From assembly GCA_023229845.1 (NCBI GenBank), contig JALNYK010000046.1:1-13478 (forward strand): a stretch of 13,478 nucleotides of DNA. Reading direction: 5' to 3'. The translations under genes were made by a program, and so were the position numbers. Below the pieces are notes generated by a model that saw nothing but the letters and a program-made list of their open reading frames with translations, ran no database searches and had not been told where the DNA came from. Origin of the DNA: Gallionella sp. (GTDB lineage Bacteria; Pseudomonadota; Gammaproteobacteria; Burkholderiales; Gallionellaceae). Each line of letters opens with the position of its first letter. Position 1 is the first letter of the stretch. Of this stretch, positions 6,281-13,027 are shown piece by piece.

Positions 6281-7878
6281 CGTCTTGTCCAAAAATCACT
6301 TGTCGGATTTCCCTGGTTAAAATTTATTTGCGGCGCTTGCTGTCTTAGTCCTGCAAAACCATATTGTTGAGGCTGCTGCTGATCATATTGCGGCTGTTCT
6401 TGATATGATGAAAATGCCCCAGTTAATCCACCAATTCCTGTTGATATTGCTTTTCCTATTCCAAGCTGTTTGTTTGCATTGATATTGCCGATAGTATTTG
6501 CCGCATTTGCACCGATGCCTGTGTAATTATTAATCGCATCGGTAAAGTATTGAGCGTTTTTGTCAACTCTGTTTATGTCTGCTCCGGCTTGACTCGACAA
6601 TAAATCCAAATCATACCCCAGGCTTCGTAAGATGTTTTCGTTTTCAATATCCCTGTTCGCACCTTGATTTTGGATGAAATATTGTAACCGCTGGTTAATT
6701 TCATTCTGATTAATGTTGTTCAAGTTCGTCAGGCCGGTATTGGCTGCAATGCCGCGTGATGTCGCTGCCTCTGCTCCGTATTGCCCTCTGTTTATTGCAT
6801 CTTGTGAGCTAATATTGCCTTGATTTAGTGCATTTTGTGCATTAAACCCGCCTATGTCTTGTGCGCTTTGAGCAGAATATAGCCCCTGATTAATATCATT
6901 TTGTGCGGTTACTCCGCCGCGAAACATTGCGCCTTGTGCCAGATTTTCGCCTAATCCGCTCTGGTACCCAGATACTTGACCTTGTGCATTATAACCAGTA
7001 TCACGCAGACCTGACAGGTTGTTAAATTGCTTTTCAATGAGAGCTTGAAGCATTGACGGCCTGAACTGTGCCAGCGCACCAGCCACATTTCCACCACGAA
7101 CGCCGCCGGTCGCTGCTGCGTTTTGCAATAGTGCGTCCTCGCCTTGCCGTGCCAGTTCTTTATATTGACCACCCTCTATTCCCTGATAAGCTTTTGCCTG
7201 TGCCTGTTGTCCGTTCATGCCGAGTAAGTCTTGCTGCCCCATAAGCGCTGCAAGTCCTGCATCGGTGTAAGGTGTAAACCCGGCTTCGATCTTATTGAAA
7301 GCGTTTTGATATTGTTGATCTGATAGATTCGACGCGGCAAGTTGTGACAGCATCGCGTCTTTTGAAGCACCTGACAGGAAACCTTGTCCCTGTTGCGAAG
7401 CTAAAATCTGAGCATCGCGCGCGCCGGTTGATGCCTGACTTAATGCCTTTGCTGATTCACCGGAAGCCGATACCTGCACGTCATGAATCTTGCCAATGTC
7501 ACTTATTGCTTGGTTGTAGATGTCCCACTGGCTTTTCGTATTATCTGCTGTGCTCGCCCTCACTGCTTCTTGTTGCGCTTGATACGTTGCTTCTTGAGCT
7601 TTGCGTTGTGCGTCTGCTACTGTGTTACCGGCTGCTATGCTTTTTTCATAAACTTGTTGTGCCAGTACCTGCAATTTTGCGTTGATATACTCTTGCGCAA
7701 ATTTATTTGTTTCAAATGCGCCTGTTGCTCCGGCTTGTTGCAGCTTTTGCGCGTCCCGTGCTGCACTTTTCGCTGATCCAGCCGCCGAGCTTGAAACGCC
7801 CGCGCTTATTCCTGCTGCTGCAATTGATCCAGCTGCCGCAATGCCTGCCGCTGCTACTGATGAGGCTACTGCTACCAT
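6277..7878 (-). CDS. Internal virion / DNA ejection protein, 533 residues, 11-residue repeats
   Basis: This is likely an ejection protein that leaves the capsid before the DNA, in the slot of P22 gp14/gp7. Residues 1-35 are almost entirely Ala, Gly, Val, Ile and Ser, with Gly spaced along them, resembling a membrane-inserting glycine-zipper-like helix. Residues ~40-160 are long Gln/Ala-rich helix. Residues ~165-300 hold a motif region (NAFNKIEAGFTPYTDAG, GIEGGQYKELARQGEDALL, ATGGVRGGNVAGALAQF) that recurs in phage DNA-transfer proteins. Residues 303-379 form a regular 11-residue repeat with glycines at 310, 321, 332, 343, 354, 365 and 376. The tail (492-533) is Gln/Pro-rich. Start and stop overlap the neighbours as TAATG and ATGA. 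The exact homologue is uncertain; the ejection role rests on composition, the motif region and position. Confidence 0.78.
   Translation of the reverse strand: MVAVASSVAAAGIAAAGSIAAAGISAGVSSSAAGSAKSAARDAQKLQQAGATGAFETNKFAQEYINAKLQVLAQQVYEKSIAAGNTVADAQRKAQEATYQAQQEAVRASTADNTKSQWDIYNQAISDIGKIHDVQVSASGESAKALSQASTGARDAQILASQQGQGFLSGASKDAMLSQLAASNLSDQQYQNAFNKIEAGFTPYTDAGLAALMGQQDLLGMNGQQAQAKAYQGIEGGQYKELARQGEDALLQNAAATGGVRGGNVAGALAQFRPSMLQALIEKQFNNLSGLRDTGYNAQGQVSGYQSGLGENLAQGAMFRGGVTAQNDINQGLYSAQSAQDIGGFNAQNALNQGNISSQDAINRGQYGAEAATSRGIAANTGLTNLNNINQNEINQRLQYFIQNQGANRDIENENILRSLGYDLDLLSSQAGADINRVDKNAQYFTDAINNYTGIGANAANTIGNINANKQLGIGKAISTGIGGLTGAFSSYQEQPQYDQQQPQQYGFAGLRQQAPQINFNQGNPTSDFWTRR
6742..6972 (-). 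repeat. Seven 11-residue (33-base) degenerate protein repeats
   Basis: Codons 303-379 of the 533-residue ejection protein divide into seven consecutive 11-mers with glycine fixed at position 8. Examples are AQNDINQGLYS, AQSAQDIGGFN, AQNALNQGNIS and SQDAINRGQYG. Position 1 is Ala or Ser in all seven. The following units to residue ~401 keep the length but lose the glycine. The DNA has diverged, so this is conserved at protein level, not a recent tandem expansion. Confidence 0.8.
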
Positions 7879-8324
7879 TATGTATCACTCCGTAAATAAT
7901 TGAAGAGTGGAGCCCAAACCATATCTGTGTAGCTTGTGTCTTTGGGCTGATAAAATAAACGAGTCCATATTTTTTCAATGTCTCGTTCGTTGTCTGGATT
8001 GTTGAACACGGATGTTAGGCACGTATCCGCATACGTATACAAGGCTCGCTTAGTGCCGGCCAAAGTCTTAACCATATCACCCGTGTAAAGTCTTTGCACG
8101 CCTTCATCTGTGGTCACTTCAAAGTCCCCATAGCGGACCCACAAAAAACTGTCTTCATTATGTATTTGCCCTGTCACAATCGCTCCAGCCGGCATGAATA
8201 TTGTGCGGCAATACTGCTTGTCAACAAATTGATGCTCGAGAGGCAATATAATTTGCGGGAATTGCTGCAAATAATTATCAAGCCGGGTGACCGCTTCGAG
8301 CTGTGTTTTTGCTAACTGACTCAT
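7878..8324 (-). CDS. Cupin-like hypothetical protein, 148 residues
   Basis: Residues ~38-112 follow a cupin-type series of short beta-strands: RTIFMPAGAIVTGQIHNEDSF, LWVRYGDFEV, GVQRLYTGDMVKTLAGTKRALYTYADT. The PAG...TG.IH, then G-D, then TLAG-TKR order matches a group of small phage cupin-like proteins recalled from other tail and ejection operons. The usual metal-binding His set is not complete: only His55 in the first motif is clear. Binding rather than catalysis is therefore possible. Residues ~113-148 are helical and rich in aromatics. The start at 8324 overlaps the upstream stop as ATGA; an ATG at 8336 is in frame but less favoured. Its stop overlaps the next start as TAATG. Whether it is in the virion is unknown. 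Confidence 0.7.
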   Translation of the reverse strand: MSQLAKTQLEAVTRLDNYLQQFPQIILPLEHQFVDKQYCRTIFMPAGAIVTGQIHNEDSFLWVRYGDFEVTTDEGVQRLYTGDMVKTLAGTKRALYTYADTCLTSVFNNPDNERDIEKIWTRLFYQPKDTSYTDMVWAPLFNYLRSDT

Positions 8325-8731
8325 TGCCGGTACCATGTGTTACTTGATGCCGAATACATGAACTTGGCAGGGTTCAATGGGCCTAACGCTGTTGGTGCGC
8401 CAATAATTGCCGAGTCTGTAACAGTAAAGATTGGTGTGGTAACTGCCTGTGTGCTTGTTATCGATACCGCTTGCCCGTCTCTTGCAATGCCGAAAGCTGG
8501 CAGGTCAATGGTCAATGTGGCTATTACGCCACCGAGAATAATCTCAAGCCATCCGTTAGCATCTGATTGCGCTATCATAACCGTTGCACCGTCTGCCGGA
8601 CTAACCTGCTGCCGCACAAAAACGGTTTTATCAAAATTATTGGCCGATAAAAACAACTGATAGAATTTTGTAATCAGACTTTGAGTCGGCAAAAATGATG
8701 ATAATTGAATCTGGTCTGGTGGCAAAATCAT
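8321..8731 (-). CDS. Hypothetical phage structural protein, 136 residues
   Basis: The protein starts MILPPDQIQLSSFLPTQSLI. It has a helical N-terminus (TKFYQLFLSANNF), then a beta-rich body with FVRQQVSPADGATVMIAQ and LTIDLP, and ends IGAPTALGPLNPAKFMYSASSNTWYRQ. This architecture recurs next to gp10-like genes in related phages (recall), without an assigned function. The ATG at 8731 forms an ATGA overlap with the gp10 stop; the longer frame to 8761 adds 10 residues and lacks a ribosome-binding site. It occupies the position of the tail needle gp26 in P22 but shows none of the long trimeric coiled coil of that protein. A role at the tail tip or hub is a guess from position only. Confidence 0.7.
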   Translation of the reverse strand: MILPPDQIQLSSFLPTQSLITKFYQLFLSANNFDKTVFVRQQVSPADGATVMIAQSDANGWLEIILGGVIATLTIDLPAFGIARDGQAVSITSTQAVTTPIFTVTDSAIIGAPTALGPLNPAKFMYSASSNTWYRQ

Positions 8732-10128
8732 GATAGCGGCTCGATTCGTGCTTCGAGACACGATATTGTTAAGTGACTGTCAGACATGCCTGAAAATCGT
8801 TGTATTCTACGCTCGTTCATATTCCCACATTGCAGCCAATTTATCCGTTTTTCTCGTTGTCCGTATTTGCCTATTTTACGCGCTTTTGGATTGCTCCATG
8901 TTACGCCTTGATCGTTACTATAATCTGTCCATATTGTGGCATCTTCCGACACTCCGGTTATGCACATCAATTCCAATTCATGAAATAGAGCGCCTCTCGA
9001 TTCGTTGTAAACTATTGGCGTTTGGAATGTCCAGAAAACATGATTACCGAAATGGGATCCTATCATGTAATCAAATGTGCCAAGCCGGTTATCAAGATTG
9101 TTTCCAAATATCCATTTGTCGTAACACCACACAAAATTTCTTGCCAGATATGCGCCACAGTCTTTGTCGGATCCGGAAGAAAGCTTATACCAAATTGGCG
9201 AGCCCACCAGCGCACTTGTTGAGGCATCATAGACCATTGTCCCGGTTGGCAGGTGTACATAAAGTAAACGCTGGTCACGGTCAATACGTGATTCAATTAA
9301 CACATTCGCCAGTTCTTCCTCAGTGAATCCCTGCAACAAAATATCAATTTCACGAGTGCTAATCTTTGCTGTCTGTGCGTTCAGTCCAAGCCAAACAGCG
9401 GGCGGTTCATTCACACCGCCGCCAATAAATGCTAACCGTTCTTCAAAAACACAGCACGCATTTGGCCCAATAGCCCCACGGTTAATATATGCACCGTCTA
9501 CCCGCTGGAAAGGGAAAAACTGCCCACCTATATTCTGGAACTGTTCAATACCGTATCGATTAACGACATATAACACGTCACGCAAAACCTGCAATGATGT
9601 AATAGGGTCAGGCAGCACCTCACTTGCGCCATACTTCAATGGATTCACTGAAAAAGGGTCGCTCAAGTCTGTCGTTACAACAAACTCACCGTCCGTTGAA
9701 ATAAAATATCCGCCTAATTGGGTTGCGTATTTTGATACACCCAAGTCAATGTCTGTGACTTGGGATAAAATTTGTGTTCCCAGGTTAAATAAAAACAGGT
9801 TTCCGTTTGAGCATATACCAAGATAATCAAATGACCGGCATAAACTGACTTGTCCGGTACCGCCGACATCACCGAGAATAACTTGAATCCCTGCATCCGT
9901 TACGCGGATTAACTTTGTCCCTGCTACCCGATAGCATGACCCGTCGACATTGATACCGCCTCTATCTTCACCAATTGTTTCCGCAAATAAAACAATCCCT
10001 TCTCCAGGCTTTAAATATCCATCACTTACGCCGGTAGACTTTGCAACAGGCACCATGTTCACCGGATAACTTGTCCGGTAATCACCAGTTGCATCAGTAA
10101 ATATCCCGCTCGTGATGGGTATTTTCAC
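8728..10128 (-). CDS. Packaged-DNA stabilisation protein, P22 gp10-like tail hub
   Basis: At 466 residues it is close to P22 gp10 (about 470), the hexameric hub that binds gp4 and closes the tail channel so packaged DNA stays in the head. The shared pattern is spread along the whole length: the YPVNMVPV segment near residue 20, a YRVAGTKLIRV then GDVGGTGQVSLCRS stretch corresponding to P22 YRVCGGKLY then GDVAGSGRVSMAHG, a mid-protein I-T-S-L-Q-V-L-R-D segment with YGIEQF, then LLYVHLPTGTMVYDAST matching the P22 LLIIHLPRHVLVYDASS stretch. The C-terminus ends ...LTISCLEARIE, like P22 TLSGCQIRLE. The start is a GTG overlapping the previous stop as GTGA, with AAGGTGG upstream. The fold is likely a beta-propeller. 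Confidence 0.9.
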   Translation of the reverse strand: MKIPITSGIFTDATGDYRTSYPVNMVPVAKSTGVSDGYLKPGEGIVLFAETIGEDRGGINVDGSCYRVAGTKLIRVTDAGIQVILGDVGGTGQVSLCRSFDYLGICSNGNLFLFNLGTQILSQVTDIDLGVSKYATQLGGYFISTDGEFVVTTDLSDPFSVNPLKYGASEVLPDPITSLQVLRDVLYVVNRYGIEQFQNIGGQFFPFQRVDGAYINRGAIGPNACCVFEERLAFIGGGVNEPPAVWLGLNAQTAKISTREIDILLQGFTEEELANVLIESRIDRDQRLLYVHLPTGTMVYDASTSALVGSPIWYKLSSGSDKDCGAYLARNFVWCYDKWIFGNNLDNRLGTFDYMIGSHFGNHVFWTFQTPIVYNESRGALFHELELMCITGVSEDATIWTDYSNDQGVTWSNPKARKIGKYGQREKRINWLQCGNMNERRIQRFSGMSDSHLTISCLEARIEPLS

Positions 10129-10418
10129 ACGCCACCTTCACCACAAATTACTTGAAGCGTTGCTGTGCTTGATGCTGTTTTTGCTGCAATCGTGTCATGA
10201 TAAAGTGACTTCGAAACAATGATTGTCGCACCGGCTGCTAGATATAAATCATCGGTATCTGCTACCACCGTCGAATCACCGATCTTTACATACACGGCCA
10301 CCGCCCCAGTGTTTGTGATCCGCACAGATGATGCGTTCATGACTAGCAATCCCTGCGCCGATGTTGTTGTTAATGATACGGCTATCCCGCTGCCGTACCC
10401 GGGATTAAATGGTTTCAT
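10125..10418 (-). CDS. Small virion-type protein, 97 residues
   Basis: The protein starts MKPFNPGYGSGIAVSLTTTSAQ and is Thr/Ala/Val-rich and beta-predicted throughout, including VRITNTGAVAVYVKIGDSTVVAD, YLAAGATIIVSK and a C-terminal TATLQVICGEGGV. This K-P-F-N-P-G... beta-sandwich pattern is common in small structural proteins next to tail genes of many phages (general recall). It may be a decoration or tail-hub accessory protein. I chose 10418 over the longer frame to 10517 because of the strong ribosome-binding site and because the extra 33 residues (many Arg, His and Phe) look unlike the rest. Its stop overlaps the gp10-like start as GTGA. The 67 bases between it and the tailspike stop contain no gene. 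Confidence 0.75.
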   Translation of the reverse strand: MKPFNPGYGSGIAVSLTTTSAQGLLVMNASSVRITNTGAVAVYVKIGDSTVVADTDDLYLAAGATIIVSKSLYHDTIAAKTASSTATLQVICGEGGV

Positions 10419-10429
10419 TTTTGTTCCTT
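10416..10429 (-). promoter_or_regulatory. Ribosome-binding leader AAGGAACAAAAATG of the 97-residue gene
   Basis: AAGGAA lies five bases before the ATG at 10418. This site decides the start of the 97-residue gene over in-frame ATGs at 10433 and 10496. The same 14 bases occur at 13010-13023 before the 20-residue ORF. Confidence 0.7.
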
Positions 10430-10485
10430 GCATGGATAATTTTTGATTGTGCAATCGCTTGGCAATATGCCGAAAGAATCTAAAA

Positions 10486-12321
10486 TCATAGTGCATACCC
10501 GCCGTGTACAACCACATATATCAGAGTAGGATCAGCTAGATCAAAAGCTGGTGTTGCTGGATTAAATCCCCTGCACTTTAAATTGGCGCCGCTGACACCT
10601 ATTGATGAAACGTACATATATCTGCTGTCGCTAGTCGCTAACGAAAGAGTGTAATCAGTATTAATTAAATTTGGCGTAAAATGTACGCCAAATAGCCCGA
10701 CTCCATCATAAGTAACACTTGATATAACACCTGAATAGACACCTGCCGTTACAGCACCGCCTGACACGGTAACTTTAGCAGTTCCAGTTACGCACAAATT
10801 CAGTTGATTATTAAGAACCTGAGGCAACATGTAGGGCGCTGTTCCCGTTATAACTAAGGCGCTATCAACGTCAATTAAACGGTAGTTGCCCCAGTCTGCC
10901 TTTATACTCAGTAAAAATGGTACGTTCTTAAACTCAACAGCATCTTCACCCCTTCTTGATGGCTCAACACCAGACAACCTTATGCCGTCCACTGTAGGAA
11001 GTCCAGTTGAGATAAAAACATCTTCAAATTTTATATGCCGTGATGCTGCCCCGGTATATCCTTCGATCCAAATTCCGTAGTATTCTGCCGCTGCCGCTGA
11101 AGACCTACAATTCTGCTCGACATAAGTTGTCTGGAATTTAACCGGGAAGCGGTCAGGCGATAAGTATATTCCTACGCCGCTGTTATTTGTGCTTGTCGTG
11201 TTTATAAATGTTGTGGCGCGCCCCGTATAAAATCCAATACCATACTCAACATCTGGTGTAGATGGGGACCATAAATTAAGAGCATTACGGTTAGAGTCAC
11301 ATCCATTAAAGTAAGCAAAAGTTTCATTAAATGTTATAGCATCGACAGTGACGAATGTTGATCCGTAGCTAAACACGTCTTTTCCGATTGAAATTCCACA
11401 ACCTCTATTTAGCACAGCCATCAATCTGCTAATTGTGCCATTCCAGCACATTTGTATCAAAATACCGTGTTTAGTTGTTTTTGTTGCTGTTATTCCGTCG
11501 AAGTTATTATTGACCCCTGCTCTGTACATGTACAAGCCTATCCCTGCTTTGTCTTTTCCGTCTATCGTGATATTTGTTATGCCAACATTCTCTAAGTTGC
11601 GGTAGTTTGGGTTTCTTGGATCAATTTCTGTTGGCATCGTGCCAACTGCTGTTACAGAGGCATTAATCACCGAGACGTTATCACCTGGAGTTCCGTCATA
11701 TAGGAAAACGGTAGTTCCGACATCGTAAAACGGTCTTACAACTGTAAGAGTTCCGCCAATGTCAAACCGCTCAATATCGAACCCGCTCCAATTTCCGTCG
11801 CCTATGATTTTGCACCCAGGCTTTAATTGAAGCGATTGAGTAGTCCTAATTACACCAGAAAACCTAACAGGGATACCTGCATTTATTGCGTTCTGCGCGT
11901 AAGAATAATCATCTGCTACACCATTACCCCTGACACCAGCTTGGCGCGCGTTCGGTATTCTATCAAGTATTAATTTCCATCGTGCTCCGTCATTTGCAAC
12001 GATCGTCAAAAATCCATCGTCTACCGTGGTTATATCTGTGCTGTCGTACCAATAATTTCCGCCGCCTGCGTCTCCTGACGCCCAATATCCTTCAGTTGAT
12101 ACAAATTGTACTTCATCCTTATTCACCTGCCGAAGCGAATAAACATCTGCTACATAACGTAACAAATCAGGATTTGTAGTAATCAAAGAATTGATATAGT
12201 CGGCAATTGTGCTTAACGAAGACGACATATAAACGCCCTGATCTTGCACGAATATGGGGACTTGATCACCAGCTGAAACTATCTGCGTGACTGGTAGCCT
12301 GGAACTATCAAAAAAGCTCAT
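10486..12321 (-). CDS. Beta-helix tailspike / putative depolymerase, 611 residues
   Basis: A receptor-binding tailspike-type protein. Residues ~1-60 are a short N-terminal anchor. Residues ~60-120 (SLRQV..., GYWASGDAGGGNYWYD, ANDGARWKL) are a module common at the front of phage tailspikes. From ~125 the pattern AGVRGNGVADDYSYAQNAINAG marks the start of a pectate-lyase-like right-handed beta-helix, continuing to ~500 with many N-I-T-I-D-G-type turns and GIGLY/GIYL repeats. The last ~90 residues (ISSVTYDGVGLFGVHF... to VVVHGGYAL) form a C-terminal domain seen in many fibres and spikes, possibly for trimerisation. The start overlaps the gp4 stop by 14 bases, with GAGGG eight bases upstream. It has no P22-type head-binding domain and sits between gp4 and gp10, unlike P22 gene 9. 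Polysaccharide cleavage is inferred from the fold; no catalytic residues were assigned. Confidence 0.82.
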   Translation of the reverse strand: MSFFDSSRLPVTQIVSAGDQVPIFVQDQGVYMSSSLSTIADYINSLITTNPDLLRYVADVYSLRQVNKDEVQFVSTEGYWASGDAGGGNYWYDSTDITTVDDGFLTIVANDGARWKLILDRIPNARQAGVRGNGVADDYSYAQNAINAGIPVRFSGVIRTTQSLQLKPGCKIIGDGNWSGFDIERFDIGGTLTVVRPFYDVGTTVFLYDGTPGDNVSVINASVTAVGTMPTEIDPRNPNYRNLENVGITNITIDGKDKAGIGLYMYRAGVNNNFDGITATKTTKHGILIQMCWNGTISRLMAVLNRGCGISIGKDVFSYGSTFVTVDAITFNETFAYFNGCDSNRNALNLWSPSTPDVEYGIGFYTGRATTFINTTSTNNSGVGIYLSPDRFPVKFQTTYVEQNCRSSAAAAEYYGIWIEGYTGAASRHIKFEDVFISTGLPTVDGIRLSGVEPSRRGEDAVEFKNVPFLLSIKADWGNYRLIDVDSALVITGTAPYMLPQVLNNQLNLCVTGTAKVTVSGGAVTAGVYSGVISSVTYDGVGLFGVHFTPNLINTDYTLSLATSDSRYMYVSSIGVSGANLKCRGFNPATPAFDLADPTLIYVVVHGGYAL

Positions 12322-12766
12322 CTACTGAACCCTCGGTAAACGGTAAGAAAATATTTTCGATGTAACTTTTGTTGCCAGCGCCGGCCAGAACGTTTGCCGG
12401 CCTCTTGTAAACAACATCAAGAGCAAGATTTGATAGCATAGATCGCCACGCCTCCGCGAAATTTGTTTTTGTTTCAGGTGATAGAGTCTTGCCGAAACTT
12501 GGAGCAATACGTTTTGCAAGCCCAAGGTAACAAGCTTCGATTGCTGTTGATGGCAATCCGCTGTCGCTGTTAATATCGGACAACCCAGGCGTGTAAATCT
12601 GATAGTATCCGACATTGATACCTTGCGATTTCCAGCCCATCATCATTGCGTCCATTTGCAAAAGCACCCGGTTTAACTGTGCCGGGTCGATGTCGTAAAC
12701 GTAATCGGCAAATCCGATCTCGTTTAACGCTGAATTAACTAAGTCAAGCTTACTGTAACCCGCCAT
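12308..12766 (-). CDS. Tail accessory factor, P22 gp4-like head-closure adaptor
   Basis: This protein of 152 residues is about the size of P22 gp4, which binds beneath the portal ring after DNA packaging and provides the platform for the gp10 hub. Family hallmarks are present: an N-terminal helical start KLDLVNSALNEIGFAD, then a D-x-x-Q-x-x-R-x-L-x-x-MDAMM-x-x-W segment ending in a G-I-N-V-G-Y turn, then AIEACYLGLAKRIAPSFG, matching the SSAV..LACRIAPDYA region of P22 gp4. The start at 12766 has AAAGGTGA just upstream. A longer in-frame ORF to 12847 would add 27 low-complexity residues that overlap the upstream gene deeply and is unlikely. In P22, gp4 also has peptidoglycan-hydrolase activity; I cannot tell whether that is kept here. 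Confidence 0.85.
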   Translation of the reverse strand: MAGYSKLDLVNSALNEIGFADYVYDIDPAQLNRVLLQMDAMMMGWKSQGINVGYYQIYTPGLSDINSDSGLPSTAIEACYLGLAKRIAPSFGKTLSPETKTNFAEAWRSMLSNLALDVVYKRPANVLAGAGNKSYIENIFLPFTEGSVDELF

Positions 12767-12950
12767 TGTCGTCACCTTTCTTGTGATAAGTGCGCTTTGG
12801 CTTGGATTTTTCTTCTGCTTCTGCTGTTGTAAGTGACCATCCGTCATTCAGATGATCTTCTATCTCATGAACTGCTATGACTTTCACGTCGTAGCGCTTT
12901 CCTTCAAGATACTCGATGTCGTTCCCAGGGTATTTATATACGTGTGTCAT
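12750..12950 (-). CDS. Small hypothetical phage protein, 66 residues
   Basis: The protein begins MTHVYKYPG and has two parts. Residues 1-40 look folded, with a YDVKVIAVHEIEDHLNDGW segment; residues 41-66 form a highly charged tail with EEKSKPKRTYHKKGDD. I chose the ATG at 12950 because it overlaps the stop of the 20-residue ORF as TAATG. An in-frame ATG at 12956 would add only Met-Leu and has no better ribosome-binding site. Its stop overlaps the gp4-like start by 17 bases. Small proteins with an N-terminal T-H-V-Y-x-Y-P-G and a ...DGW... segment are often found between coat and tail genes of podoviruses, from general recall. No function is known. Confidence 0.75.
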   Translation of the reverse strand: MTHVYKYPGNDIEYLEGKRYDVKVIAVHEIEDHLNDGWSLTTAEAEEKSKPKRTYHKKGDDNGGLQ

Positions 12951-13012
12951 TAGCATTTACCGGGCATTTTGGGACGTGGTGGCTTTCTTGGTTGCGTTTT
13001 TGGCTTTGCCAT
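12950..13012 (-). CDS. 20-residue Lys/Arg/Pro-rich peptide
   Basis: A very short ORF, MAKPKTQPRKPPRPKMPGKC, with seven Lys/Arg and six Pro among 20 residues and no acidic residue. Evidence that it is translated: a strong ribosome-binding site, AAGGAA, sits five bases before the ATG at 13018-13023, and its stop codon overlaps the next start as TAATG, a translational-coupling arrangement. The same 14-base leader precedes the 97-residue gene at 10418. I do not know a function. A basic Pro-rich peptide could bind nucleic acid or a capsid surface, or the ORF could act mainly as a leader feeding ribosomes into the 66-residue gene. Confidence 0.6.
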   Translation of the reverse strand: MAKPKTQPRKPPRPKMPGKC

Positions 13013-13027
13013 TTTTGTTCCTTAGTT

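Noticed and set aside
8730..9826. Two long plus-strand frames (198 and 167 residues) opposite the gp10-like gene
   Set aside because: They lie antisense to a gene with clear gp10 family patterns, have no ribosome-binding sites or recognisable domains, and are typical shadows.
10430..10485. Promoter TTGCCA...AATTAT in the gap after the tailspike gene
   Set aside because: The -35-like hexamer is good, but the -10-like hexamer matches only four of six bases at 18-base spacing; too weak to call in AT-rich DNA.
10419..10517. Longer N-terminus (33 extra residues) for the 97-residue protein
   Set aside because: The ATG at 10418 has AAGGAA at five bases, and the extra residues have unlike composition and would overlap the tailspike gene.
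1..12321. Diversity-generating retroelement acting on the fibre or spike
   Set aside because: No reverse transcriptase, template repeat or C-type-lectin-like variable region is visible in the window, so there is no support.
12322..12615. Minus-strand frame of 97 residues overlapping the gp4-like gene
   Set aside because: It is in another frame of a gene with good gp4 similarity, begins inside it and has no start signal.
12767..12847. Longer N-terminus (27 residues) for the gp4-like protein
   Set aside because: The extension is low-complexity, overlaps most of the second half of the 66-residue gene, and the ATG at 12766 has a clear AAAGGTGA site and fits the family length.
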